A DNA stretch of 64,000 bases from Streptomonospora mangrovi. Its GTDB lineage: Bacteria > Actinomycetota > Actinomycetes > Streptosporangiales > Streptosporangiaceae. The position numbers and the translations under genes are program-made. Location: contig NZ_JAJAQC010000002.1 of the NCBI RefSeq assembly GCF_027604915.1, positions 62,001-126,000 of the forward strand, written 5' to 3'. The notes below the pieces were generated by a model that was given only the letters and a program-made list of their open reading frames with translations, was not told the DNA's origin and made no database searches. Positions 24,927 to 34,700 of this stretch are shown here, piece by piece (the stretch's first letter is position 1; each line of letters begins with the position of its first letter).

Positions 24927-25817
24927 ATGACACGACGAACCGCGTGGGCCAGGCCCCTGCTCGGCGCGCTGCTGGCGTTCGCGGTCCTGGGCTGCTGCGG
25001 GGCGGCCGGGGCCGCCGGCGGCGCCGCGCCCGCCCCCCTGAGCTACCGCGCCGCCCCGGTCGGCGGCCTGCTCGCCGAGGACCCGGCGGGCTCCGGCCGG
25101 GTGGTGGCGGTGATCGGCGAGCTGCGGGAGGCCGAGGACGTCGCGGTGGTCGTGCCCGGTTCCGGCCAGAACCGGGAGAACTTCCGTGGTGTCCACAACG
25201 GCGCCGGCACCGCGCGGCGGCCGGGCACCGTGCCCATGGCCGACGGCCAGGCGCTGTACGCCGCGATGCGCGAGCGCTCCCCGCACGGCCGCGTCGCCGT
25301 GGTGGTGTGGCTGGGCTACCTGCCGCCCCAAGAGGTCGACGCCGAACTGGCCGGGATCGCGCGCGCCCGCCACGGCGCGCGGGAGCTGGCGCGCTTCGCG
25401 CGGGAGGTGCTGGCCGAGGACCGGCACACCACCCTGGTCTGCCACAGCTACGGCACGGCCGTGTGCGGCCTGGCGGCCCGCTCACCGGGGGTGGCCGACG
25501 ACGTGGTGGCGCTGGCCAGCCCGGGCATGGGGGTGGCCCGCGCCGAGGAGATCCGCGCGCGGGTGTGGGCGACGCGGGCGCGGGGCGACTGGATCCGGTT
25601 CGTGCCGAGCGTGCGCCTGGGGCCGGTGGGTCTGGGCGGCGACCCGATGGCCCCGGGCTTCGGCGCGCGGATCTTTTCCGCCGGGGACATCACCGGGCAC
25701 ACCGACTACTACCAGCCCGGCAGCGCGTCCCTGGCGGTGACGGCGGGGATCGCGGCGGGCTCGGCGCCGGCCGCCGGCGGGATCGCCGGCGGCCGCGCGC
25801 TGCTGGAGGTGGAGTAG
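24927..25817 (+). CDS. secreted DUF1023 alpha/beta hydrolase
   Basis: A 296-residue exported hydrolase. A signal peptide with MTRRTAWARP start and hydrophobic core ends near residue 30; VLGC could be a lipobox (Cys23), so it may be a lipoprotein. The body is the DUF1023 fold: the nucleophile elbow is CHSYGT, preceded by VVVPGSGQNRENF, and the late GHTDYYQPGS supplies the catalytic His. Actinobacteria have many of these, substrate unknown. ATG at 24927. It stands alone after the two-component pair. Confidence 0.85.
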   Translation: MTRRTAWARPLLGALLAFAVLGCCGAAGAAGGAAPAPLSYRAAPVGGLLAEDPAGSGRVVAVIGELREAEDVAVVVPGSGQNRENFRGVHNGAGTARRPGTVPMADGQALYAAMRERSPHGRVAVVVWLGYLPPQEVDAELAGIARARHGARELARFAREVLAEDRHTTLVCHSYGTAVCGLAARSPGVADDVVALASPGMGVARAEEIRARVWATRARGDWIRFVPSVRLGPVGLGGDPMAPGFGARIFSAGDITGHTDYYQPGSASLAVTAGIAAGSAPAAGGIAGGRALLEVE

Positions 25818-25930
25818 AGCGCCGTCGCCGGCGACCGCGCGGCGGAGGGCGTGCCGCAGGCGGCGGGGCCGCAGGCTGCGGCGGGGCCGGACGTCGTGGC
25901 GGTACCGGCGGGTGCGGTACCGGCGGGCGC

Positions 25931-26761
25931 TCAGAACGCGAACCGGCACAGCCGGTAGAAGTTCCGGAACCCGGGGATCGCGTTCAGCGCCTGGTAGGTG
26001 GCGCGCGGCCCGCGCTCGGAGACCCGGGTCAGGCCGTCGAGGATGGGCACGGCGGCCAGGCGCCGGTAGCGGGGGTCCCACCGGGTGATGACGCCGCCGT
26101 CGGCCGTGGCGGTGGTGTAGTGCGGGAGGCCCCGGCGGTCGAGCAGGGGCGCCAGCCGTTGGGTCAGCCCGACCACCCACGGGGCGAAGCCGTCGAACAG
26201 CAGCTCGCCGGAGGGGAACCGGTCGGCGACCGCGCCCAGGAGGCGCCGGATGTCGGGCTCGCCGAGGTACATCAGCAGCCCCTCGGCGACGACCAGCACC
26301 GGCCGGTCGGCGGGGATTTCCGCGAGCCAGTCCGGTTGGGCGGCCGAGGCGCCGAGCGCGGTGTAGCCCTCCGGGCGCTGGGGGTAGAGGCGGTCGCGCA
26401 GGGCGATGACGTCGGGCAGGTCCACGTCGTACCACCGCACGCCGGGCGGCGGCCCCAGCCGGAACGCCCGGCTGTCCAGGCCGCAGCCCAGGTGCAGCAC
26501 GACGGCGTCGGGGTGGCGGGCCAGGAAGTCGGCCGCCCAGTCGTCGAACCGGCGCCCGCGCACGGCCACGGTGTAGCGGTTGCCCGACGCGCCGCGCGGC
26601 AGCAGCCGCGCGAAGTCGACGTCGATCCGGTCCACCAGGTCGGCCGCGTAGGGGTCGTTGAGGACGGGCTCGGCGGAGCGGGTCTCCAGGGCGCGCAGGT
26701 ACAGGGTGATCAGCATGGTGGACTCCACCCCGGTGAAGTCCGCGTCGATCCGGTCGCTCAT
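25931..26761 (-). CDS. SAM-dependent methyltransferase, leucine carboxyl methyltransferase family
   Basis: A 276-residue class I methyltransferase. The SAM site is VLHLGCGLDSRAFRL (about residues 87-101), then the acidic YDVDLPDV and EGLLMYL motifs typical of the LCMT/PPM1 family used in polyketide and small-molecule O-methylation. The substrate is unknown. Its start overlaps the GbsR-like regulator stop by 4 bases, so the pair forms one translationally coupled operon controlled by that regulator. Confidence 0.88.
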   Translation of the reverse strand: MSDRIDADFTGVESTMLITLYLRALETRSAEPVLNDPYAADLVDRIDVDFARLLPRGASGNRYTVAVRGRRFDDWAADFLARHPDAVVLHLGCGLDSRAFRLGPPPGVRWYDVDLPDVIALRDRLYPQRPEGYTALGASAAQPDWLAEIPADRPVLVVAEGLLMYLGEPDIRRLLGAVADRFPSGELLFDGFAPWVVGLTQRLAPLLDRRGLPHYTTATADGGVITRWDPRYRRLAAVPILDGLTRVSERGPRATYQALNAIPGFRNFYRLCRFAF

Positions 26762-27240
26762 CGGCTGCTCCTCTTCCGAGCGCGGTACTCATCCCACTGC
26801 CGCAGGAAGTCGTCGTTGACCACGGTCGCGCAGAACTCGCAGAAGTCCCGGAGATCGGCGAGCCGCTCCCGCTGCTCGGGCCGGTCCTCGCCGACCACCG
26901 ACAGCCCGAACTCCGCCGCTTCGGCCCCCAGGCGCATGCGCGCGAGCTGGACGTTCAGCACCTGGGTGAACCCGCCGGGCGTGATCCGGTAGCGGTGGCT
27001 GCGCCCCGAGGACGGCAGCCGCTCGACCAGGCCGCCCTCCTGCATGGGGCGGACGGCGGTGCTGATGGACGCCTTGCTCATGTCCAGCGCCTCGGCGAGT
27101 TCGGTCAGGGACTGCTCGGGCGGGTCGCACACCATCAGCCGCCCGTAGATCCGCCCCATGGTGCGGGGCGCGCCGACCATCTCGAAGAACAGGCCGACGC
27201 GGTTGAGGAGTTCGGCTTCTTCGGGTGGTATTCCGGTCAT
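26758..27240 (-). CDS. GbsR/MarR-like transcriptional regulator
   Basis: A 160-residue winged-helix regulator of the GbsR type. The opening LLNRVGLFFEMVGAPRTMGRIYG is family-typical, and the recognition region is LTELAEALDMSKASISTAV (about 45-63), followed by the wing RLPSSGRSHRYRI. Start ATG at 27240 is preferred to an in-frame TTG at 27249. It overlaps the methyltransferase by 4 bases. A dyad overlapping the predicted -10 suggests autorepression. The signal is unknown. Confidence 0.87.
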   Translation of the reverse strand: MTGIPPEEAELLNRVGLFFEMVGAPRTMGRIYGRLMVCDPPEQSLTELAEALDMSKASISTAVRPMQEGGLVERLPSSGRSHRYRITPGGFTQVLNVQLARMRLGAEAAEFGLSVVGEDRPEQRERLADLRDFCEFCATVVNDDFLRQWDEYRARKRSSR

Positions 27241-27260
27241 GGCCACCAACGTTCGCTTCG

Positions 27261-27276
27261 TTCAGTACATTCTAAA
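27261..27276 (-). promoter_or_regulatory. dyad overlapping the -10 of the GbsR-like operon
   Basis: On the minus strand TTTAGAATGTACTGAA is an imperfect inverted repeat (TTxAG, six bases, CTxAA) containing a TAGAAT -10 box. A site placed on the -10 is where an autorepressor would bind. AT content is unusual for this genome. Confidence 0.4.
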
Positions 27277-27496
27277 CGTTGTGATCGTATACGGCCATGG
27301 GGACGGTCGGCCCTCGGGGCGGATGGTGGGGGCGGCCGCGATGCGGGTAACGGGTGCGGCGACGGCGGCGGACGGTCCGGGCGGGCGCCCATCGAACCGC
27401 GCACCAGTGGCTGGCGCAGGCGACGAGGCACCGAGTGTGGCAAGCGGCCGGGGCGGACAGCCATTGGCCACCGAACGCCCATCACCGACCGACCAT

Positions 27497-27940
27497 CTAT
27501 CCCTTCTCGGCGGCCAGGGCCGCCAGCCCCGCGCGGACGGCGGCCGCGTCCGTCTCCAGTTCGGCGCGGGCGGGGTTGCCCCGCCGTGCGTCGAGACGGA
27601 ACCCGTCCTCGGCGAAGCGGGGCAGCACGTGCAGGTGCACGTGGAAGACCTCCTGGAAGGCGGCCCGGCCGTCGGCCAGGAACAGGTTGACGCCCTCACA
27701 GCGCAATTCCGAGCGGCGCAGCGCGCGGGCGATCCGGTGCGCCGCCGCCCACATCCGGGCGCCCAGCTCCTCGTCCAGCAGTTCCAGGCCCGACACGTGC
27801 TCGCGCGGCACGACCAGCACCTGGCCGGGCACGGCCGGGGCGGTGTCCATGAAGGCCATGACCGCGTCGTCGGCGTAGACGACGCTGGCCTCGCCGTCGC
27901 CGCGCGCGATGGCGCAGAACGGGCACTCGCTGACGATCAC
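27497..27940 (-). CDS. HIT family protein
   Basis: A 147-residue histidine-triad hydrolase or transferase acting on nucleoside phosphoramidate-like substrates. The triad motif is FHVHLHVLPRF (His-x-His-x-His), preceded by the CPFC...ARG start and the PGQVLVVPREHV strand. GTG at 27940 has AGAGGAGA 5 bases upstream. It stands alone between intergenic stretches of about 255 bases on either side. The exact substrate cannot be told. Confidence 0.92.
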   Translation of the reverse strand: MIVSECPFCAIARGDGEASVVYADDAVMAFMDTAPAVPGQVLVVPREHVSGLELLDEELGARMWAAAHRIARALRRSELRCEGVNLFLADGRAAFQEVFHVHLHVLPRFAEDGFRLDARRGNPARAELETDAAAVRAGLAALAAEKG

Positions 27941-28207
27941 GGGGGTCTCCTCTGTAGCAAACTCTGTTGTGCCATAGCGGCAGCCCGGATCACTACCCAC
28001 CTGGAACGGCTCAACCCCGGCGCCGCCCGGCGGGGCGGCACCGCGCGGCGCAACTTCCGGCCCGCTCGGGCATGCGGGTTCCGGGAACGCCCCGCGCCCG
28101 CCCGGCCGAAGGCGGGCGCAACCAGCCGAAAAGCGTCGCAAACAACCAGAAACCGCCAAAACCCGACCCAAGGCCCACAACCGGGCGCGGCCGCAGTGCC
28201 GCGCCGC

Positions 28208-31200
28208 CTACTCCACCACCGGCAGGTCGGCCAGCAGCGCGGCGAGGCCCTCGGCGTCGAGCAGGTCGGCCGGGCGGACCGTCTCGTCGGCGCGGACGTA
28301 GTGGAAGGCGGCCCGCACCTGCTCCAGGGGCACCCCGGCGAGGTCGGCCCAGGCGATCCGGTAGGCCGCCAACTGCACCGCCACGGCCCGGCGCTCCCGC
28401 TCGGTGGCCGGGGGGCGGCCGGTCTTCCAGTCGACCACGTCGTAGCGGCCGGTCTGGGGGTCGTGGAACACGGCGTCCATCCGGCCGCGCACCAGGCGGT
28501 CGCCGATGACCGTCTCGAACGGGATCTCGACGTCGAGCGGCACGCGCCCGCCCCACTCCCCCGCCTCGAAGCGGCGTTGCAGCTCGGCGAGGTCGTCGTC
28601 GGCTCCGGCGCCGTCGTCGGCCGCTCCCGGCAGTTCGTCGGGCACCAGCAGGGACTCCTGGCCGAAGCGCTGCTCCAGCCAGGTGTGGAACGCCGTGCCG
28701 CGCCGGGTGTGCGGCGCGGGCGGGCGCGGCAGCGGGCGGCGGATCTGGCGGGCGAGCAGGGCGGGGTCGCGCGCCAGGGAGACCAGCGACGACACCGACA
28801 GGTGCGCGGGGAGTTCGACCTGCACCGCGCCGTCGCCCTCGGAGGCCGGGAGGTCGCGGTGGGCCAGCAGCAGGGTGGTGTCGCGCTCCCAGCCGTCGAG
28901 GCGGCGCCGCATGGCGGTGGGCATTGACGCGCGGTCGAGCAGGGCCAGCCAGCGCTCGCCGACCGTCTCGGCCGGGGGCTGCCCGGCTCCCTCGGCAGCG
29001 GCGGTGTCCTCACCACCGCCGACAGCGCCGACACCCCCGCCAGCGCCCCCACCGCCGGCACCACCACCGGCGCCCGCGCTCCGCGTGCCGCCGCCGACGC
29101 CCGCACCGGCCGCCCCGGCGGCGCCCTCCCCCGCCGAGGCGCGCGCCGACTCCACCAGCCGCGCGCCCTCGACGATCTCGCGGTAGCGGCGGGCCGCCGC
29201 GTCGTCGTAGTCCTCCGGCGTCTGCGGCCAGGCCACCGACGCGACCTGCGCGGTCTGCGGGTTCTCCGCTCCCTCCTCCGGCGGGTCGGCCCAGCGCACC
29301 ACGCGTCCGGCGCCCGCCGCGCACGCCTCGCGCACCTCCTCCAGGAACTGCGACGGCCCGCGCAGGCTCGCGGAGGCGTGCCCCCACCAGTGCCCGGTGC
29401 ACACCAGCGCGTAGGAGGCGCGGGTGACCGCGACGTAGGCCAGGCGCCGCTCCTCCATGAGGTGGCGCTCGCGGTCGGCGGCCTCGAACTGCTTGATGCT
29501 GTCCTTGTCGACGTCGACCAGGCGCGGCAGCCCGCCCGCGTCGCCCCGCAGCGGGAAGGGCAGCTTCTGCTCCTGGCGGGCCCACGCGCCGGTGTCGCGC
29601 GAGCGGGTCGGGAACACCGGCGACCCGGTGCCGCCCGCCAGGCCCGGCACCACCACCACCGCCCACTGCAACCCCTTGGCCGCGTGCACGGTCATCAGCT
29701 TGACGGTGTCACTGCCGCCCACGCGCTCGCCCGGCTCCAGGCCCTTCTCGGCGTCCTCGGCCGAGCGCAGGTAGTTGAGGAACGCGCCGAGCGTGGGGTC
29801 CTCGCTGTTGCCGACGAACCGCACCGCCGCGTCGAGGAAGGCGTCCAGGTCGGCGCGGGCGGCGACGGGGTCGCGGCCGGGCCGGGCGCCGACCTCGATG
29901 TCCAGGCCCAGCATCCGCTCGACCTCGCCGACGAGGTCGGGCAGCGGCTGGGCGGCCAGTCGGCGCAGGGCGCGCATCTCGGCGCCCAGGGCGGCCAGCC
30001 GCTCGTAGCCGGTCGCGGAGTAGCGCTCGGCCTCGCCGGGGTCGTCGAGGGCGTCGACCAGGCTGCCGCTCTCGGCGGTGAGGTCGAGCACGGTGCGCCG
30101 CAGCAGGTCCTCGTCGCCCGTCCCGGGCTCGGGGTCGGGCTCGGGCGCCGAGGCCGCGAGGTCCCGCCGCGTCTCCTTGGCGAGTTCGGCGGCGCGCTCG
30201 CCCAGGGCCACCAGGTCGCGCGGCCCCAGCCGCCAGCGCGGCCCGGTGAGCAGCCGCGCCAGCTCGTTGCCCGCCGTGGGGTCGTGCAGCACCCGCAGGG
30301 TGGCGACGATGTCGCGGACCTCGGGCACGGTCATCAGCCCGCCCAGGCCCACCACCTCGACGGGGATCCCGCGCTCCTCCAGCGCCTCGCGCAGCAGCGG
30401 GAACTGGGAGCGCTTGCGGCACAGGACCGCGATGTCGCCGGGGGTGATGGCGCCGCCGGGGCCGTCGCCGCCCTCGCCGGGCGGCCAGGGCGCGCCGTCG
30501 GGGGCGAGGTGGCCGGGCTGGTCAAGGGCGGCCCGCAGGGTGCCGGCGATCCAGTGCGCCTCCTCGGTCTCGGTGGTGAACAGCCCGGCGGCCACCGCGC
30601 CCCGGCCGCGCCGCGCCGCCGAGGGGTAGAGCACGGGCACGTAGTCGGACTCCTCGCGCAGCGGCTCGGCGATGCGGCGGGCCACCGCCAGCACCCGCTC
30701 GCCGTTGCGGAAGCTGGTGGCCAGCTTGCGCACCGGCGCCGGGCGGCCGGGCGACTCCGGGAAGTCGGTGGGGAAGCTGGTGAGGTTGCCCGCGCTGGCG
30801 CCGCGCCAGCCGTAGATGGACTGGCAGGGGTCGCCCACGGCCGTGACGGGGTGGCCGCCGCCGAACAGCGCGCGCAGCAGCAGCAACTGGGCGTGGCTGG
30901 TGTCCTGGTACTCGTCCAGCAGCACGACCTTGAAGCGGCTGCGCTCGATCAGCCCGACCTCGGGGTGGCGCAGGGCGATCCGCGCGGCCAGCGCCACCTG
31001 GTCGCCGTAGTCCATGACCTCGCGGTCGCGCTTGGCGGCGATGTAGCGCTCGACCAGCGGCAGGAGCTGCTCGCGGCGGCGCTGCGCGGCCACCAGCCTG
31101 CGGGTCTCGGCGCCGACCTTGGGCAGCGCGGCGACGCGCTCGGTGATCCAGGCGCCCACGCCGCGCACGTCGTCGGGGGTGCGCAGGTGGTCGGCGAGTT

Positions 31201-31762
31201 CGCCGGCCAACTCCAGCACGCGGTCGGTGACCGTGCGCGGGCCGACCGTGATGGCGTCCATGGGGCCGTCGTAGTCGGCGACGATGCGCGAGGCGAGCTG
31301 GTAGGACTGCCCCTGGCTGATGAGCCGGGTGGTGGGCTCGATGGCCTCGCGCAGGGCGTGGTCGCCGACCAGGCGGGCGGCGTAGGAGTTGTAGGTCGAG
31401 ACCGTGGGGTCGCCGTCGAGGACCTCCTCGGGCACCTGCTCGGTGGCGCGCAACTGGTCCAGGCGGCGGCGCACGCGCTCGGCCAGCTCGGCGGCCGCCT
31501 TGCGGGTGAAGGTCAGGCCCAGCACGTGCTCGGGGCGCACCAGGCCGTTGGCCACCAGCCACACCACGCGCGCGGCCATGGTCTCGCTCTTGCCCGACCC
31601 GGCGCCGGCCACCACCACGCCCGGTCCCAGCGGCGCGGAGATGACGGCGGCCTGCTCGGCGGTGGGTTCGGGCTGGCCGAGCAGGCGGGCCAGCTCGGCG
31701 GGGTTGAACGCGGGCGCGCGCCGGCCGGCCGGCGGAGCGCCGTAGTGCTCCGTGGCGGTCAC
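28208..31762 (-). CDS. adnB: AdnB motor-nuclease subunit
   Basis: An 1184-residue UvrD-like helicase fused to a RecB-type nuclease; with AdnA it resects double-strand-break ends in actinobacteria. Walker A is AGAGSGKS (about 52-59), Walker B LLDEYQDTS, and motif VI VAVTRASY. The nuclease keeps all parts: GTAFHTWLEQ, GRMDAVF, DVVDWKTG and QLAAYRIAW (the QxxxY). Residues about 871-927 are a Gly/Ala-rich linker between motor and nuclease. It starts at a GTG overlapping the adnA stop by 4 bases. Longer than the 1101 residues I recall for the mycobacterial protein; the linker explains much of this. Confidence 0.93.
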   Translation of the reverse strand: MTATEHYGAPPAGRRAPAFNPAELARLLGQPEPTAEQAAVISAPLGPGVVVAGAGSGKSETMAARVVWLVANGLVRPEHVLGLTFTRKAAAELAERVRRRLDQLRATEQVPEEVLDGDPTVSTYNSYAARLVGDHALREAIEPTTRLISQGQSYQLASRIVADYDGPMDAITVGPRTVTDRVLELAGELADHLRTPDDVRGVGAWITERVAALPKVGAETRRLVAAQRRREQLLPLVERYIAAKRDREVMDYGDQVALAARIALRHPEVGLIERSRFKVVLLDEYQDTSHAQLLLLRALFGGGHPVTAVGDPCQSIYGWRGASAGNLTSFPTDFPESPGRPAPVRKLATSFRNGERVLAVARRIAEPLREESDYVPVLYPSAARRGRGAVAAGLFTTETEEAHWIAGTLRAALDQPGHLAPDGAPWPPGEGGDGPGGAITPGDIAVLCRKRSQFPLLREALEERGIPVEVVGLGGLMTVPEVRDIVATLRVLHDPTAGNELARLLTGPRWRLGPRDLVALGERAAELAKETRRDLAASAPEPDPEPGTGDEDLLRRTVLDLTAESGSLVDALDDPGEAERYSATGYERLAALGAEMRALRRLAAQPLPDLVGEVERMLGLDIEVGARPGRDPVAARADLDAFLDAAVRFVGNSEDPTLGAFLNYLRSAEDAEKGLEPGERVGGSDTVKLMTVHAAKGLQWAVVVVPGLAGGTGSPVFPTRSRDTGAWARQEQKLPFPLRGDAGGLPRLVDVDKDSIKQFEAADRERHLMEERRLAYVAVTRASYALVCTGHWWGHASASLRGPSQFLEEVREACAAGAGRVVRWADPPEEGAENPQTAQVASVAWPQTPEDYDDAAARRYREIVEGARLVESARASAGEGAAGAAGAGVGGGTRSAGAGGGAGGGGAGGGVGAVGGGEDTAAAEGAGQPPAETVGERWLALLDRASMPTAMRRRLDGWERDTTLLLAHRDLPASEGDGAVQVELPAHLSVSSLVSLARDPALLARQIRRPLPRPPAPHTRRGTAFHTWLEQRFGQESLLVPDELPGAADDGAGADDDLAELQRRFEAGEWGGRVPLDVEIPFETVIGDRLVRGRMDAVFHDPQTGRYDVVDWKTGRPPATERERRAVAVQLAAYRIAWADLAGVPLEQVRAAFHYVRADETVRPADLLDAEGLAALLADLPVVE

Positions 31763-34700
31763 ACACGCTTCCCTTCGTCGTGGACCGGGCAACTGGACCG
31801 CACGGCGCAGGAGTCGCAGAAGCTGTTGCGCACCGCCTGGAAGCGGGATCCGGACATGCCCTCGGCGACGTCGCGCACCAGCCGCTCCGACCACTGGGGG
31901 TCGGGGTCCTCGCCCAGGGCGCCCTGGCCCTGGGTGCGCGCCTTGTGGGTCAGCGCGGCCTTGCCGACCTGCACGAGTTCGGCGCCGCCGGGCTCGGTCA
32001 GGCCGAACTGGGCGAAGGCCGAGCGCAGCACGGCGAGCTGGTAGACGCCGAGCTGGGGGTGGCGCCCCAGCTCCTCGTCCTTGGGCCGCCCGCTGCCGGT
32101 CTTGATGTCGACCACCACGGCGCGGCCCTGGGCGTCCTTCTCCAGCCGGTCCACGCGCCCGGTGATCTCGATCCCGCCGATGTCGACCTTGAACCCCTCC
32201 TCGGTGACGACCAGTTCGCGCTCGCCCGTCTCGTGCCAGTCGACCAGTTTGCGGACCATCTCGTCGGCACGCTCGCGCTCCTTGCCGGCGAACCACGGGC
32301 CGCCGAAGTCCAGTTCGGACCAGATCTCGTCCATGCGCAGGCGGATCTCTGCCATGTCGGCGCCCTCGGCGACGAGGACGGCGACCGCGTGCACGATACT
32401 GCCCAGCGCCGAGGAGATCTCCATCGAGGAGGCACCGGCGGCGTTCTCCAGCAGCCAGCGCAGCTCGCAGGTGGTGAAGCGCTCGACCTGGGAGGGCGAG
32501 ACGCGGATGGCGCCGTCGTCGGGGTTCTCGACCAGGGGGCGGTCGTCGGAGACGCGGGTGAGGGCGTACCACTCGGCGGGGTCGGCGCCGCGCACGCCCT
32601 CGTCGGCGAGGCGGGCCAGGTGGGCGGCGGCGGCGCGGCGCAGGGGGTCGGGGCGCTGGGGGTCGGTGACGACGGAGCGCAGGTCGGCCACGAGGGCGGG
32701 CAGGGACAGCCAGCGGCGGCCGGTGGTGACGCGCTCGGGGTCGCCGGCGCCGAGTTCGGACAGGAAGCGGGAGGGGCGCTCCTCGGTGTCCTCGCCGCCG
32801 ACCGCCGTGACAACGAGCCGGCTGCGGGCGCGGGTGACGGCGACGTAGAACAGCCGGCGCTCCTCGTCCAGCAGCTTGGAGGCGACGGCGGCGCCGGGGG
32901 TGTCGCCGTCGGCGAACCCGGTGGCGGTGTCGATGAGCTGCTCGACGCCGAGCAGGGAGCCGCGCAGGCGCAGGTCGGGCCAGTCGCCCTCCTGGACTCC
33001 GGCGACCACGGTGAGGTCCCACTCCAGGCCCTTGGAGCGGTGCGCGGTGAGGATGCGCACCGCCTCGCCCTCGGGCGCGCGCTCGGCGAGGCTGTCACCG
33101 GGGATCTCCTGGGCTTCGAGGTCGTCCAGGAAGCCCTCGGGCACGCCGGGGGGCAGGCGGTCGGTGTAGCGGGCGGCGCTCTCGAACAGGGCGACGACGG
33201 CGTCGAGGTCGCGGTCGGCGGCTGCGCCGCGCCGCCCGCCTGCCTGGCTGGCGCGAAGGAGGCGGTCGGCCAGGCCGCTGGCCCGCCACACCTCCCACAG
33301 CACGTCCTCGGCGGAGGCGCCGGAGGCGGCGCGATCGCGGATCAGCCGCAGGTAGGAGGCCACGCGGCGGGCGGGGGCGGCGACCTCGGGGTCGACCAGG
33401 GTCAGCTCGCGCGGGTCGCGCAGCGCGTCGGCGAGCAGCGCGGAGGAGGGGCGGTGCCCGCGCCGGTGACCGTGGGGTGGTTCGCCGAGGGGCGCGGTGT
33501 CGGTGGGGTCGGTGGGGTTGGTAGCAAGGTCGGTGGGGTCGGTAGCAAGGTCGGCGGGGTCGTCGGCCGGGTCGCCGGTGGCGGTCGGCTCGTCGGGAGC
33601 GGTGTCGCCGGGGCGGTCGGCGCCCGCGCCACCGACCGTAGTCGCGGCGGACGTGTCGGCGGAAGCGGCACCGCCGGAGGGGAGGTCACCGGCGGAGGAG
33701 TCGGCGCCGCCGCCTCCCGCACCCTTCCCCGCCTGCCCGGCGCGCTTCTCGGCGGCCTTGCGTTCGGCCGCGCGGTAGTCGAGGTCGAGGCGGCGCAGCG
33801 CGCGGGCCAGCCGCCGCAGCCGGATGGTGTCGGCCTCGCCGAACGGGCTGGTCAGCAGCTCGTGCGCCGCGGCCTCATCGATCGTGTGGGGGCGCAGCGC
33901 ACAGCGGATGAGCAGCAGCATCGCCCGCACCAGCGGCTCCACGGCCAGCGGGAGTTCGTCGCCGCCCACGGCGACCGGCACCCCAGCGGCGAGCAGCGCG
34001 CGGCGCAGGGTGGGCAACTGCCGGACGGCCGAGCGCACCAGGACCGCCATGCGCGACCACGGGACGCCGTCGACCAGGTGCGCGCGGCGCAGGGTGTCGG
34101 CGATGACGGCGGCCTCCTGCGCGGGGCTCTCGGCCAGCAGCACGCTGACCTCGCCCTGGGGGGCGGTGTCGGTGGGTGTCAGCGCGCGGTGGGAGTTGAC
34201 CGGGCCGCCGCCGGGCGCGGGCGCCGCCGGGAGGCGGCGGGCCACCCCGCGCGAGGCGGCGAGCAGGGCGGCGCCGCTGCGGCGGCAGGTGCGCAGCGCG
34301 ACGACCGGGGCGGGCGTGCCGTCCCAGGCGGGGAAGCGCTGCGGGAACTCCAGGATGCCGCGCACGTCGGCGCCCCGGAAGCCGTAGATGGACTGGTCGG
34401 GGTCGCCCACCGCGACGAGGTCGCGGCCGTCGCCGGCGAGCGCGCGCAGCAGCTCCTCCTGGGCGGGGTCGGTGTCCTGGTACTCGTCCACGAACACGAC
34501 CTCGCGGTTGGCGCGTTCGCGCGCCTGGATCTCGGGGTCGTTGAGCAGGTTGGCGGCGACGCGCACGAGTTCGGCGTAGTTGAAGGTGGGGACGGGCGCG
34601 ACGTCGAAGCGGCCGGTGTAGCGGTCCATGAAGTCGCCCACGGCCACCCAGTCGTCGCGCCGGTGCTCGCGCCCGAGGCGGTCGAGGTCGGCGGGGTCGA

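Noticed and set aside
31763-33022. AdnB extended upstream to give a 1604-residue protein
   Set aside because: The extension is an out-of-frame reading of adnA. The GTG at 31762 overlapping the adnA stop fits the AdnB N-terminus.
33470-33600. CRISPR-like or minisatellite array
   Set aside because: The 21-base repeats have no spacers and are in-frame coding repeats inside adnA.
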